Assembly (NCBI RefSeq): GCF_030013905.1
Contig: NZ_CP124862.1
Coordinates: 310,001 to 374,000 of the forward strand
Reading direction: 5' to 3'
Source: Petroclostridium sp. X23
GTDB taxonomy: Bacteria; Bacillota; Clostridia; SK-Y3
DNA: 64,000 nucleotides
The notes beneath the pieces are model-generated. The model made no database searches. It had not been told where the DNA came from and saw only the letters and a program-made list of their open reading frames with translations. The translations under genes and the position numbers were made by a program. Each line of letters begins with the position of its first letter. The stretch's first letter is position 1. Shown here piece by piece: positions 43,198-52,251 of the stretch.

Positions 43198-43620
43198 TTG
43201 ATAGAAAAAGCTAAAAGACATTATCTTGGTATTGATGGATATAAGAGGATGAATTGCGCACAATCAATAATATGTACATTTGAACACAAATATAAACTAA
43301 AAGATGAAATAGTTGAAATGTTCAAAGCTTATGGACGTGGAAGAGCTCCTGAGGGGCTATGTGGTGCATATTATGCGGCAAAATTTTTATTGGAAAAAGA
43401 ATGTGAGGGACATGAGAAAAAGTTGGAACAATATTTTTTGGTTCATGCCGGTTCAACTAAATGTCATGAAATTAGAAAGTGCAGAAAATTTTCATGTTTA
43501 GATTGTGTTGAAAAAAGTGCTGAGTTATTATTAAAATATTCAAACTTTTTACATAGTCAAAAAATAGCTTTGGGTGATATTTACCAGGCTAATGAACAAG
43601 ACGGTACCAGTATAAGATGA
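43198..43620 (+). CDS. C_GCAxxG_C_C family redox protein
   Basis: 140 residues from the TTG at 43198 (GGAGGAG lies 8 bases upstream; an ATG at 43171 lacks a site). Conserved cysteines occur in RMNCAQSI, APEGLCGAYYAA, TKCHEIRKCRKFSCLDC. The family is redox-active and often encoded beside Fe-S or oxidoreductase genes; exact reaction unknown. Confidence 0.8.
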   Translation: MIEKAKRHYLGIDGYKRMNCAQSIICTFEHKYKLKDEIVEMFKAYGRGRAPEGLCGAYYAAKFLLEKECEGHEKKLEQYFLVHAGSTKCHEIRKCRKFSCLDCVEKSAELLLKYSNFLHSQKIALGDIYQANEQDGTSIR

Positions 43621-43689
43621 TAAACACAAAATTTCACAAAAACCTTTACAAATCAATAACTTTGTTTTAAAATATACTGTAATAGAACA

Positions 43690-43962
43690 AATGTAAATAT
43701 TTGAAATGCAAAGAAGGAGAAGAGTAAATACCTATTGAAAGCCAAGCGAGTCGGGGGTAGTGTGAGCCCGGTCTGAAGTAATAGATATTGAAAATCACTC
43801 CAGAGCAGCAGACCGAATTGATAGTAGGTTGTGCCGTGATCCTGACGTTAAAAGGAAACATATCGTATTAAGCCGTATGTAGAGAGCCGGATACCTTGTG
43901 TATCAATTCAGGTGGTACCGCGAAATAATCCTTTCGTCCTGTGATGGATGAAGGGTTTTTTT
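43690..43962 (+). promoter_or_regulatory. T-box riboswitch for isoleucine
   Basis: Stem I with AGAGTA, a specifier loop that presents ATC (Ile) at 43794-43796, the invariant AGGTGGTACCGCG at 43910-43923 and a terminator CCTTTCGTCC/GGATGAAGG plus T-run at about 43929-43962. Uncharged tRNA-Ile would stabilise the antiterminator and switch on ileS. Confidence 0.92.
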
Positions 43963-44017
43963 ATTGTCTAAATTGGTAAAAATTATTATTATGTATAGAA
44001 GAAACGGAGGTAACAAC

Positions 44018-47000
44018 ATGTACCGAAAAGTATCGACCAACCTAAATTTTGGCGATAGAGAACTGGAAGTCTTAAAGTACTGGAAAGAAAACAATATTTT
44101 TGAAAAGAGTCTCGAAAAGAAGGAAAATGCGCCTACCTTTACCTTTTATGACGGCCCGCCAACTGCCAATGGGATGCCTCATATCGGACACATTTTAACC
44201 CGTGTTATAAAGGACATTATACCGAGATATAAATCCATGAAAGGATACAATGTTCTTCGTAAGGCAGGATGGGATACCCATGGACTTCCCGTTGAGCTGG
44301 AAGTTGAAAAACATCTCGGTATTGACGGCAAACCGGAAATAGAAAAATATGGGGTAGAACCTTTTATCCAGGAATGCAAGAAAAGCGTATGGAAATACAA
44401 GGGTGAATGGGAAAAGATGAGTGATCGTGTAGGATTCTGGGTAGATATGGAGAACCCTTACATCACTTATGATAACAACTATATCGAATCGGTATGGTGG
44501 GCATTAAAGAAAATCTGGGACAAGGACTTGCTTTATAAAGGTCATAAGATCGTACCTTATTGCCCACGCTGCGGAACATCTCTATCCAGCCATGAGGTCG
44601 CTCAAGGCTATAAAGATGTGAAAGACCCGTCCATTTATGTGAAATTCCAAGTAAAAGGAGAAAAACAAGTATATCTGATGGCTTGGACAACCACGCCATG
44701 GACATTGCCATCTAACGTGGCGCTCACCGTAAACCCGAACGAAACCTATATTAAAGCAAAATGTGCCGATGAAGTATATATTTTAGCTGAAGCATTGGCA
44801 CCTACCGTGTTGGGTGAAGAATTTGAAGTATTGGAAAGAATGCAAGGAAAAGATTTAGTAGGAATAGAATATGAGCCTTTATTTGATTTCGCGAAGCCGG
44901 AGAAAAAAGCTTACTACGTCGTTTCGGATAACTTTGTAACATTAACGGATGGTACCGGGATTGTACACACTGCACCGGCTTTTGGGGAAGATGATGCCAA
45001 AGTCGGACGTGCATACGATCTGCCGTTTGTACAATTGGTTAGTGAGCAAGGAACATTCATTGATAGTGTAGAACCATGGAAAGGTGTTTTTGTTAAAGAT
45101 GCTGATCCAATGATTATTGAGCAGCTTGACCGAAGGAACCTGGTATATAAAGTCATGGATTATGAGCATTCCTACCCATTTTGCTGGAGATGCGATACAC
45201 CATTGTTATATTATGCCCGTGATACTTGGTTTATCAAGATGACGGCCGTAAAGGACAATCTTTTAAAGAACAATAATAAGATTAACTGGCTGCCTGATAA
45301 CATCAAAGACGGACGTTTCGGCAATTTCCTTGAGAATGTCATTGACTGGGGTTTAAGCCGTGAAAGATACTGGGGAACGCCTCTGCCTATTTGGGAATGT
45401 GAATGCGGACACCGCCATGCTATAGGAAGCATCGCAGAATTAAAAGAAATGGGACAAAATGTTCCTGAAGATATAGAACTGCATAAACCATATATCGATA
45501 AAGTCTATCTGCATTGTCCGGAGTGTAAAACCGGAACCATGAAAAGAGTCACTGAAGTAATAGACTGTTGGTTTGACTCGGGTTCCATGCCGTTTGCGCA
45601 ATGGCATTACCCGTTTGAAAACAAAGAAATATTTGAAGAGAATTTCCCGGCTGATTTTATCAGTGAAGCCATTGACCAGACCAGGGGATGGTTCTATACG
45701 CTTTTGGCGATTTCAACACTGATTTTTGATGAACCTTCTTATAAGAACGTTATCGTAATGGGTCATGTACAGGATAAAGACGGACAAAAGATGAGCAAAC
45801 ATAAAGGGAATGTCGTTAACCCATGGACGATCCTTGATAAACAGGGAGCCGACGCAGTTCGTTGGTACTTCTATACTGCCAGTGCACCATGGCTGCCAAG
45901 CCGTTTCTACGAAGAAGCCGTAAGTGAAGGACAAAGAAAGTTCATGGGAACCTTGTGGAATACCTATGCCTTCTTTGTGCTATATGCAAATATAGATAAA
46001 TTCAATCCGAATGACTATAAATTGGAACATGATAAACTGCCGGTTATAGACAAATGGATATTATCCAGACTGCATTCATTAATTGCAATGGTCGAAAAGA
46101 ATTTGGATAATTACCGTATTACCGAACCTGCAAGAGCAATCCAGGAATTTACCGACGAGTTAAGCAACTGGTATGTAAGAAGAAGCAGAGAGCGTTTTTG
46201 GCAGGAAGAAATGACACAGGATAAAATCAATGCTTATATGACTTTATATACGGTATTGGAAACACTGTCCAAGCTTACTGCGCCTTTTGTACCGTTTATG
46301 GCTGAGGAGATTTACAAAAATCTTGTGTTGAGCGTAAACAAAGAAGCTCCGGAAAGTGTACACTTGTGTGATTATCCGAAGGCAAACCAATCTTTTATAG
46401 ATAAAGAACTGGAAGAAAACATGGATGTTGTGCTTAAGCTGGTAGTACAAGGCCGTGCTTGCAGAAACAAAGCCAATATCAAAAACCGTCAGCCTATCGG
46501 GACCATGTATGTAAAATCAAAAATGAAACTGCCTGAAATGTTTAAGGAACTTGTGGCAGATGAGTTGAATATAAAAGAAGTTTCTTTTGTAGATAATGTA
46601 AGTGCGTTTACAACTTACAAATTTAAGCCTCAGTTAAGAACACTGGGACCAAAGTACGGTAAACTGGTTCCTAAGATCGCTGAAGCACTTAATAGCATAG
46701 ATGGAAATGAAGTCATGGATGTATTCAAAAAAGAAGAAACCATTACACTGGACATTGAAGGTACAAAGGTTGAACTGGCAGAACAGGATGTACTCAGTGA
46801 GTCTGCAGATAAAGCCGGAATGGTAGCAGAAACCGACTACGGCATTACTGTTGTACTGGATACCAATCTTACACCGGAATTGATTGAAGAAGGTTTTGTA
46901 CGTGAAATTATCAGTAAAATACAGACCATGAGAAAAGAAGCCGGTTTCGAGATTCAAGATAACATTCATGTGTATTACAATGACAATGAGAAAGTTGCTG

Positions 47001-47137
47001 AAATCATGAAGAACAACGCAAAAGAGATTGCAAAGGAAGTACTGGCACAAGCAATGACTGAAGCAAGCGGTGAAGGCTACACCAAAGAATGGAATGTAAA
47101 TGGTGAAAAAGTAAAAATAACTGTTGCTAAAGTATAA
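44018..47137 (+). CDS. ileS: isoleucyl-tRNA synthetase
   Basis: About 1039 residues. Class I motifs GMPHIGHILTR (HIGH) and GQKMSKHKGN (KMSKS), the editing domain (TTPWTLPSN), WFDSGSMPFAQW, and a C-terminal anticodon-binding region. The length and absence of the classical C-terminal zinc-Cys cluster fit the type-2 (eukaryote-like) IleRS rather than the type-1 form, which matters for mupirocin response. Start at 44018 behind GGAGG. Controlled by the T-box. Confidence 0.95.
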   Translation: MYRKVSTNLNFGDRELEVLKYWKENNIFEKSLEKKENAPTFTFYDGPPTANGMPHIGHILTRVIKDIIPRYKSMKGYNVLRKAGWDTHGLPVELEVEKHLGIDGKPEIEKYGVEPFIQECKKSVWKYKGEWEKMSDRVGFWVDMENPYITYDNNYIESVWWALKKIWDKDLLYKGHKIVPYCPRCGTSLSSHEVAQGYKDVKDPSIYVKFQVKGEKQVYLMAWTTTPWTLPSNVALTVNPNETYIKAKCADEVYILAEALAPTVLGEEFEVLERMQGKDLVGIEYEPLFDFAKPEKKAYYVVSDNFVTLTDGTGIVHTAPAFGEDDAKVGRAYDLPFVQLVSEQGTFIDSVEPWKGVFVKDADPMIIEQLDRRNLVYKVMDYEHSYPFCWRCDTPLLYYARDTWFIKMTAVKDNLLKNNNKINWLPDNIKDGRFGNFLENVIDWGLSRERYWGTPLPIWECECGHRHAIGSIAELKEMGQNVPEDIELHKPYIDKVYLHCPECKTGTMKRVTEVIDCWFDSGSMPFAQWHYPFENKEIFEENFPADFISEAIDQTRGWFYTLLAISTLIFDEPSYKNVIVMGHVQDKDGQKMSKHKGNVVNPWTILDKQGADAVRWYFYTASAPWLPSRFYEEAVSEGQRKFMGTLWNTYAFFVLYANIDKFNPNDYKLEHDKLPVIDKWILSRLHSLIAMVEKNLDNYRITEPARAIQEFTDELSNWYVRRSRERFWQEEMTQDKINAYMTLYTVLETLSKLTAPFVPFMAEEIYKNLVLSVNKEAPESVHLCDYPKANQSFIDKELEENMDVVLKLVVQGRACRNKANIKNRQPIGTMYVKSKMKLPEMFKELVADELNIKEVSFVDNVSAFTTYKFKPQLRTLGPKYGKLVPKIAEALNSIDGNEVMDVFKKEETITLDIEGTKVELAEQDVLSESADKAGMVAETDYGITVVLDTNLTPELIEEGFVREIISKIQTMRKEAGFEIQDNIHVYYNDNEKVAEIMKNNAKEIAKEVLAQAMTEASGEGYTKEWNVNGEKVKITVAKV

Positions 47138-47153
47138 TATACAATATTAATAA

Positions 47154-47183
47154 GCTCGTTCATCAAAGTGGACGAGTTTTTTT
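47154..47183 (+). terminator. terminator of ileS
   Basis: CTCGTTCAT/GTGGACGAG hairpin then T7. Confidence 0.75.
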
Positions 47184-47242
47184 ATTGCCTCAGCATCATA
47201 GATATGTTAAAATATTCGCAGCAAAGAAAGGATGATATACCT

Positions 47243-48541
47243 ATGAAAAATAAAATGATTGAACTTCTATTCAATGAGTTTAACATAAGTGATCAGATAT
47301 ATATGCTATCACAAAAGGTTGAAGAATACATATCTGAAAAATTTGAAGAGATAGACCAAATAAGCCAATACAATCAGTATAAAGTGTTAAAAGCATTTCA
47401 AAACCATCACATCAGTGATACGCATTTTGTAGAAACTACAGGCTATGGCTATGATGATTTGGGACGTGAGGCACTGGATGCTGTCTATGCCGATGTGTTT
47501 AGGGCAGAAGACGCATTGGTCCGGCATAATATTATATCGGGTACACATGCATTGGCGATATGTCTTTTTGGAATCCTTCGCCCCGGCGATACACTGTTAG
47601 CAGTAACCGGGAAACCCTATGACACCCTTGAAGAAGTAATCGGAATACGCGGCCAAAATAACGGTTCTTTAAAAGAATTAGGCGTAAATTATCAGCAGAT
47701 CGATCTTACTCTTGAAGGGAAAGTAAACCTCCAAGAAGTGAAATCCGCAGTAAATCAAAACACCAAGATGGCACTAATACAAAGATCCAAAGGATATGAT
47801 TGGAGACCTTCTCTGTCGGTAACAGAAATCGGAGAAATCATCAGAGAGATCAAAAAAATCAATCCTGATACCATGTGCCTTGTAGATAATTGCTATGGTG
47901 AATTTGTAGAGACCATAGAACCCACAGAAGTAGGAGCAGACCTTGCAGCCGGTTCACTTATTAAAAATCCCGGGGGTGGATTAGCACCCACGGGCGGTTA
48001 TATTGTAGGTAAAAAAGAATGTGTAAAGCTTGCTGCCTATCGCTTAACTTCGCCGGGAATAGGGAAAAAATGCGGGGCATCTTTAGGGATGAACCGCCAA
48101 ATGTTTCAAGGATTCTTTATGGCGCCGCATATTGTATCTCAAAGCTTGAAAGCGGCTATTTTCTGTGCTGCTGTATTTGAGAAACTAGGTTTTGATGTGT
48201 GTCCGGCTGTGAATGATATACGCACTGATATTATTCAAGCCGTAAAGTTTAACAATCCCGAACTGGTGATCAGTTTCTGCCAAGGAATACAAAAAGGTGC
48301 TCCAATCGATTCATTCGTTGAGCCGCAGCCGTGGGATATGCCCGGATATGAATCGCAGGTCATCATGGCAGCCGGCGCATTTATTCAAGGAGCATCTATT
48401 GAATTGAGTGCCGATGCACCTATCAAGCCGCCGTATATTGCTTATATGCAGGGGGGACTCACATGGCATCACGCCAAACTGGGTGTGATGATCGCACTGC
48501 AAAACATGGTTGATAAGGGTTTGATTGATATTAGTTTATAG
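47243..48541 (+). CDS. methionine gamma-lyase / aluminium-resistance family PLP protein (YnbB-like)
   Basis: About 432 residues. The N-terminus HFVETTGYGYDDLGREALD and DALVRHNIISGTHALAICLFGILRPGD, the YDWRPSLSV motif, VDNCYGEFVE and the PLP lysine in LIKNPGGGLAPTGGYIV are those of the DUF4004/YnbB group annotated methionine gamma-lyase family. Physiological substrate uncertain. Start at 47243 after AAAGGATG. Confidence 0.87.
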   Translation: MKNKMIELLFNEFNISDQIYMLSQKVEEYISEKFEEIDQISQYNQYKVLKAFQNHHISDTHFVETTGYGYDDLGREALDAVYADVFRAEDALVRHNIISGTHALAICLFGILRPGDTLLAVTGKPYDTLEEVIGIRGQNNGSLKELGVNYQQIDLTLEGKVNLQEVKSAVNQNTKMALIQRSKGYDWRPSLSVTEIGEIIREIKKINPDTMCLVDNCYGEFVETIEPTEVGADLAAGSLIKNPGGGLAPTGGYIVGKKECVKLAAYRLTSPGIGKKCGASLGMNRQMFQGFFMAPHIVSQSLKAAIFCAAVFEKLGFDVCPAVNDIRTDIIQAVKFNNPELVISFCQGIQKGAPIDSFVEPQPWDMPGYESQVIMAAGAFIQGASIELSADAPIKPPYIAYMQGGLTWHHAKLGVMIALQNMVDKGLIDISL

Positions 48542-48653
48542 TGAGGAGTGGGGAGTACGGAGAAAAAATATTCTGTACTTCTACTATTTATAGATAACGA
48601 ACTGTAGGCTTGTAATTTACCAAATTATATATCACGCTAATAGTTAAGATTCT

Positions 48654-48728
48654 GTAGGGGCGGACGACTCTGTCCGCCCGTAGATACGGTAATAGTACAG
48701 AGGGTGGACAGGGTCTGTCCACCCCTAC
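48654..48728. repeat. inverted-repeat element of family B, longer copy
   Basis: Bounded by GTAGGGG and CCCCTAC. Holds the GGGCGGACGACTCTGTCCGCCC unit seen at 37545 and a second palindrome GGGTGGACAGGGTCTGTCCACCC. Non-coding. Confidence 0.78.
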
Positions 48729-48771
48729 GATAACACGACAGATATATTTAAAAAAGAATTAATAAATGTGT

Positions 48772-48808
48772 AAAAAAAGAAGATGAATCTGTCATCTTCT
48801 TTTTTTAT
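48772..48808. terminator. bidirectional terminator before lexA end
   Basis: AAAGAAGATGA pairs with TCATCTTCTTT, with A- and T-runs at both sides. Confidence 0.75.
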
Positions 48809-48813
48809 TTCTA

Positions 48814-49449
48814 TTAGAGTTTTCTAAATACGCCCACAACTTTTCCTAAAATGATGACTTCACTTACCAGTATAGGGTCCATAAACTGGTTTTCCGGCTG
48901 TAAGCGAACATGTGTTTTTTCTTTAAAGAACCTTTTTACAGTTGCTTCATCTTCAATAAGCGCTACAACGATATCACCGTTATGAGCAGTATTCTGCTTT
49001 CTTACAACCACTAGGTCACCGTCAAGAATTCCTGCATTAATCATACTTTCACCGCTTACACGAAGCATAAATACATCGCTGTTTTGTGCAAACTCCACAG
49101 GTAAAGGAAATGTATCTTCAATATTTTCAACCGCCAGGATAGGTTGTCCGGCAGTCACTTTTCCTAGAATAGGAACTTCAATAATTTCACGGGAAGACAT
49201 AACTTCATTAGATATAGTACTCTTATGGGTTTCATTTTCAATAAGCCTTAGTGCTCTGGGCTTGGAGGCATCCTTCTGCAAAAGACCTTTCTTTTCTAAT
49301 CTTTCCAGATATCCATGAACAGTAGACGTGGATTTCAAACCTACCGCGCTGCAAATTTCTCTGACAGAAGGCGGGTAGCCTTTTTGTTGAACCTGCTGAT
49401 TTATAAAATCAAGAATCATCTGTTGTTTTTCTGTAAGTTTTTTCTGCAT
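48814..49449 (-). CDS. lexA: LexA SOS repressor
   Basis: 211 residues. The N-terminal winged helix ([21 protein letters not shown], then [18 protein letters not shown]) and the peptidase S24 domain, with cleavage site VTAGQP, the catalytic Ser in [11 protein letters not shown] and Lys in DEATVKRFF. Its own upstream region contains SOS boxes, so it is autoregulated. Confidence 0.96.
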   Translation of the reverse strand: MQKKLTEKQQMILDFINQQVQQKGYPPSVREICSAVGLKSTSTVHGYLERLEKKGLLQKDASKPRALRLIENETHKSTISNEVMSSREIIEVPILGKVTAGQPILAVENIEDTFPLPVEFAQNSDVFMLRVSGESMINAGILDGDLVVVRKQNTAHNGDIVVALIEDEATVKRFFKEKTHVRLQPENQFMDPILVSEVIILGKVVGVFRKL

Positions 49450-49514
49450 AGTATTATAACAACCTTTCTTACATTTAAGTTAATGCAATTATAACACATA
49501 TTATGGCAAATATC

Positions 49515-49599
49515 AAACGAATGTTCGTAAAAAATGTTAAAAAAACATTGACTAAGAACAAATGTTCTTGTATAATAATTCACATAGAAACATTTGTTC
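49515..49599. promoter_or_regulatory. SOS operator cluster between lexA and the yneA-like gene
   Basis: A perfect GAAC-AAAT-GTTC at 49556-49567 sits in the 17-base spacer of TTGACT (49548-49553) and TATAAT (49571-49576), the promoter of the plus-strand gene. Two near matches AAAC-GAAT-GTTC (49515-49526) and AAAC-ATTT-GTTC (49588-49599) flank it, presumably also covering lexA. Confidence 0.85.
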
Positions 49600-49620
49600 G
49601 ATATTAATGGAGGCGTGCGT

Positions 49621-49923
49621 ATGACAAAAGTAAAATTAAAAATTATAAACAGACAACGGTTTACAACATTTGTTACGATGGTATTTATATTACTTTCTAT
49701 AGCAACAATTACACTTATCGATCAAAAACAAGTTAATGGACAATCTCAAAACAGTTATAAATATGTACCTATCGTTACAGGGGATACGCTGTGGGATATA
49801 GCAAAAGAAAATAACCATAATAATGAAGATATAAGAAATGTTATATATGATATCATGAATGAAAATGATATGACAACGGCGATGCTTTATAAGGATCAGG
49901 TGATCAAGGTCCCGGTTAAATAA
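49621..49923 (+). CDS. YneA-like SOS cell-division inhibitor (LysM protein)
   Basis: About 100 residues from the ATG at 49621, behind GGAGG. One N-terminal membrane helix, then a single LysM motif VTGDTLWDIAKENNHNNEDIR...VIKVP. Location opposite lexA and the SOS promoter match B. subtilis yneA, whose product delays septation after DNA damage. Sequence identity to YneA is probably modest. Confidence 0.82.
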   Translation: MTKVKLKIINRQRFTTFVTMVFILLSIATITLIDQKQVNGQSQNSYKYVPIVTGDTLWDIAKENNHNNEDIRNVIYDIMNENDMTTAMLYKDQVIKVPVK

Positions 49924-49990
49924 TCCCTTGATTTCTTTTAAATACTTATGTTATACTGTAACAAATATTTTTAGAATCAAGGTGAATAAA

Positions 49991-50161
49991 ATGTCTCAGA
50001 AAGAATGTGTATTGGAAGACAAAGCATGTATCTATTGCGGTGAGTGTGATGTTTGTGATTTAGATCATAGTAAGTATTGTGACAATTGCGGAAGATGTAT
50101 TGATGAAGGATCCGATTATAAAACGGTTGGAATAGATGATATTCTTGAAATAGAAGAGTAA
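49991..50161 (+). CDS. small cysteine-rich metal-binding protein
   Basis: 56 residues with CIYCGECDVCDLDHSKYC and CDNCGRCID, nine clustered cysteines that could bind zinc or an Fe-S cluster. Acidic overall. AAGGTG precedes the ATG. It follows the yneA-like gene by 67 bases and may share its SOS transcript. Confidence 0.65.
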   Translation: MSQKECVLEDKACIYCGECDVCDLDHSKYCDNCGRCIDEGSDYKTVGIDDILEIEE

Positions 50162-50185
50162 TAAAAGTATATATGGTATTCTATA

Positions 50186-50228
50186 GGGTATTTTGCGTAT
50201 TAGACAGATATTGCAAGGTACCTTTTTT
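50186..50228 (+). terminator. hairpin terminator
   Basis: GGTATTTTGC pairs with GCAAGGTACC (two G-U) over a 14-base loop, followed by T6. Confidence 0.55.
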
Positions 50229-50338
50229 GTGCAAATAATGTATTAACAGTATTTCCAATTTGCAGTAATATACAGTATAGTATCAAATAGTTCGTATGCG
50301 AACGATATTGTCACATTTTCAAATCTAAAGTTTATTAC

Positions 50339-50481
50339 TATATAAATAACACTAAGTACATTACAGTCAGGCGTAGAAGAAAAAATGTGACACGGGGACG
50401 GTTTTCATGTCACAACGGTTTTGGGTGACAGGAGAACCGTCCCCGTGTTACATTTGTAATATACTTAGTGTGACGTATATA
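50339..50481. repeat. MITE-like element, family C copy 1
   Basis: Imperfect inverted ends of about 20 bases: TATATAAATAACACTAAGTA and its counterpart TACTTAGTGTGACGTATATA. The interior has GGGGACGGTTTTCATGTCAC and AACGGTTTT, then its near complement GAGAACCGTCCCCGTG. Non-coding. A second copy is at 50945-51112. Confidence 0.82.
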
Positions 50482-50569
50482 TATTATTAAAGATAAGATA
50501 TTTAAATTACGTTCTTTGGTAAAGTTATGTTATAATATTAAATAAACTAAAGGTTACATATGAGGGGGG

Positions 50570-50914
50570 ATGGAGTTGGTTAATAATGGAATACTTCCTA
50601 TTGCATTATTTAACGGTACAGTAGCTACTACCAATGGACTATATTCTATCGAAGACATAGATGTTGAGAATGCTAAGGAATATATCGCACGAAACGGTTT
50701 TATTTCTGCAATCGGCCATGAAGCTACAGCAGAAATTATGTCGGATATTTTATGCACAAATATACCGATGAATAGAATTCAATTTTATCAACAAGTAGGA
50801 CAAGTTGCTATTGTCTTTAAATTAAATGAGAGACCTCCGGAAGGAGTTATATTAAATAAAGAAGAAATTCAGCGTATAGGTTATAGTCTGAAAATCATGC
50901 AAAGATTAAAGTAG
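50570..50914 (+). CDS. DUF1874 protein (AcrIII-1/Crn2 ring-nuclease-like, YddF-like)
   Basis: 114 residues. The N-terminal LPIALFNGTVATTNGLYSI and the helix SAIGHEATAEIMSDILC contain the conserved His-bearing IGH(D/E) motif that is catalytic in the viral anti-CRISPR AcrIII-1; then NRIQFYQQVGQVAIVFKLNERPPEG. AcrIII-1 and Crn2 degrade cyclic tetra-adenylate, the messenger of type III CRISPR. Similar genes occur on ICEs (yddF) and in phages. No CRISPR genes are in this window. Its ribosome site is GGGGGG. Confidence 0.85.
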   Translation: MELVNNGILPIALFNGTVATTNGLYSIEDIDVENAKEYIARNGFISAIGHEATAEIMSDILCTNIPMNRIQFYQQVGQVAIVFKLNERPPEGVILNKEEIQRIGYSLKIMQRLK

Positions 50915-50944
50915 AGTATTTCTTTGAATTTATAATAAAGTTGT

Positions 50945-51112
50945 TATATAAATAACACTAAATACATCACAGTCAGGCGTAGAAGAAAAAATGTGACATG
51001 GGGACGGTTTTCATGTCACAACGGTTTTGGGTGACAGGAGAACCGTTCCCGTGTTGCATTTCGTGTTGCATTTTTGAGCGAGTATGTTAATATACTTAGT
51101 GTGACGTATATA
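50945..51112. repeat. MITE-like element, family C copy 2
   Basis: Same arms and interior as 50339-50481, with about 25 extra bases near the right end (a second GTGTTGCATTT unit). It lies 30 bases after the DUF1874 stop, so both copies bracket that gene in the same orientation. Confidence 0.82.
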
Positions 51113-51213
51113 GGTGAGTATTGTCGTAAAAAAACAGTTGCCAGAGAATAAAATATTATGCATAATATGATTGTAACAGAAAACAATAAAAGCTTATAGG
51201 GGGCAGCAGCGTT

Positions 51214-52089
51214 ATGAACAAAGTGATAGAAAATGATATCGCTCGAGTAGAAATATCAACTTTAGGAGCAGAAGTTATAAGTTTTAAAACATTGAAAGAT
51301 GATTGTGAATACCTATGGAATGGAGATAAACAATATTGGGCTAGTCATGCACCTGTATTGTTTCCATTGGTTTGCGCTGTTGATGAAGGAAAAATTAAAG
51401 TTGGAGGCAAAGAGTATGCAATAGGAAATCATGGCTTTGCAAGAAAAAGTGAATTTTCTGTTGTAGAAGATACTGATAGCAGCGTTACATATAAACTGCC
51501 GTATAGTGAAGAAACTTTAAAAATGTATCCCTTCAAATTTAATTTATTTATTACTTATGCACTAACGGGGAACAAATTAGATATAACATATAAAGTGGAA
51601 AATGTCGATAATAAGGAAATCTATTTTTTGATTGGAACACATCCGGGATTTAACTGTCCTTTAGCGAAAGATGAGAAATTTGAAGACTATTATTTAGAGT
51701 TCGAATGTAATGAAACCCTCGAAAGACTTTTCATGAATGCCGCCAATGTGCTTATCAAAGACAAGTCGGAAATGATATTACAGGACAAAAATATCATTCC
51801 GTTAACACGTAAGCTGTTCCAAGATGGCGCACTGGTCTTTAAAAATATTAATTCAAGAAAGATATCTTTAAAAAGTAATAAATCCGATAAAGAAGTAATT
51901 GTATCTTTTGACGATCTTCCATATCTGGGGTTATGGCAGGCAAAGGATGCGCCTTTTGTATGTATTGAGCCCTGGCATGGTATAGCAGATGTTGAAGGAT
52001 ATAACGGAGAATTTAAAGAAAAAGAGATGATTATTGAGTTAGGTACAAGTAAAAGCTATGAATGCAATTATTCTATAGAAGTAAAATAG
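51214..52089 (+). CDS. aldose 1-epimerase family protein
   Basis: 291 residues, galactose-mutarotase fold. HAPVLFPLVCAV, NHGFARKSEFSV and GTHPGFNCPL give the two conserved His positions; WHGIADV near the C-terminus. It resembles LacX-type or YphB-like members acting on sugars or sugar phosphates. GGGGGCAGC precedes the ATG. Confidence 0.88.
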   Translation: MNKVIENDIARVEISTLGAEVISFKTLKDDCEYLWNGDKQYWASHAPVLFPLVCAVDEGKIKVGGKEYAIGNHGFARKSEFSVVEDTDSSVTYKLPYSEETLKMYPFKFNLFITYALTGNKLDITYKVENVDNKEIYFLIGTHPGFNCPLAKDEKFEDYYLEFECNETLERLFMNAANVLIKDKSEMILQDKNIIPLTRKLFQDGALVFKNINSRKISLKSNKSDKEVIVSFDDLPYLGLWQAKDAPFVCIEPWHGIADVEGYNGEFKEKEMIIELGTSKSYECNYSIEVK

Positions 52090-52124
52090 AAAACGACAAG
52101 CATATGAAATTTCTATAAATAGAT

Positions 52125-52175
52125 GGATATCCTTGATATACTTGAGTTAGAAGGATATCCTCTTTTATATTTTTT
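52125..52175 (+). terminator. terminator after aldose epimerase gene
   Basis: GGATATCCTT/AAGGATATCC hairpin, then TCTTTTATATTTTTT. Confidence 0.65.
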
Positions 52176-52251
52176 GTACGTATGTTAAAATAATAACGAA
52201 CATGTGTATATTTAAAACATAAGAAGTTTATTGCATAAGGAGTTGTGAATA

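Noticed and set aside
50376..50460. Repeat units resembling a CRISPR spacer array
   Set aside because: The repeats are long, inverted inside and occur only twice around a gene; there is no regular repeat-spacer pattern and no cas gene in the window.
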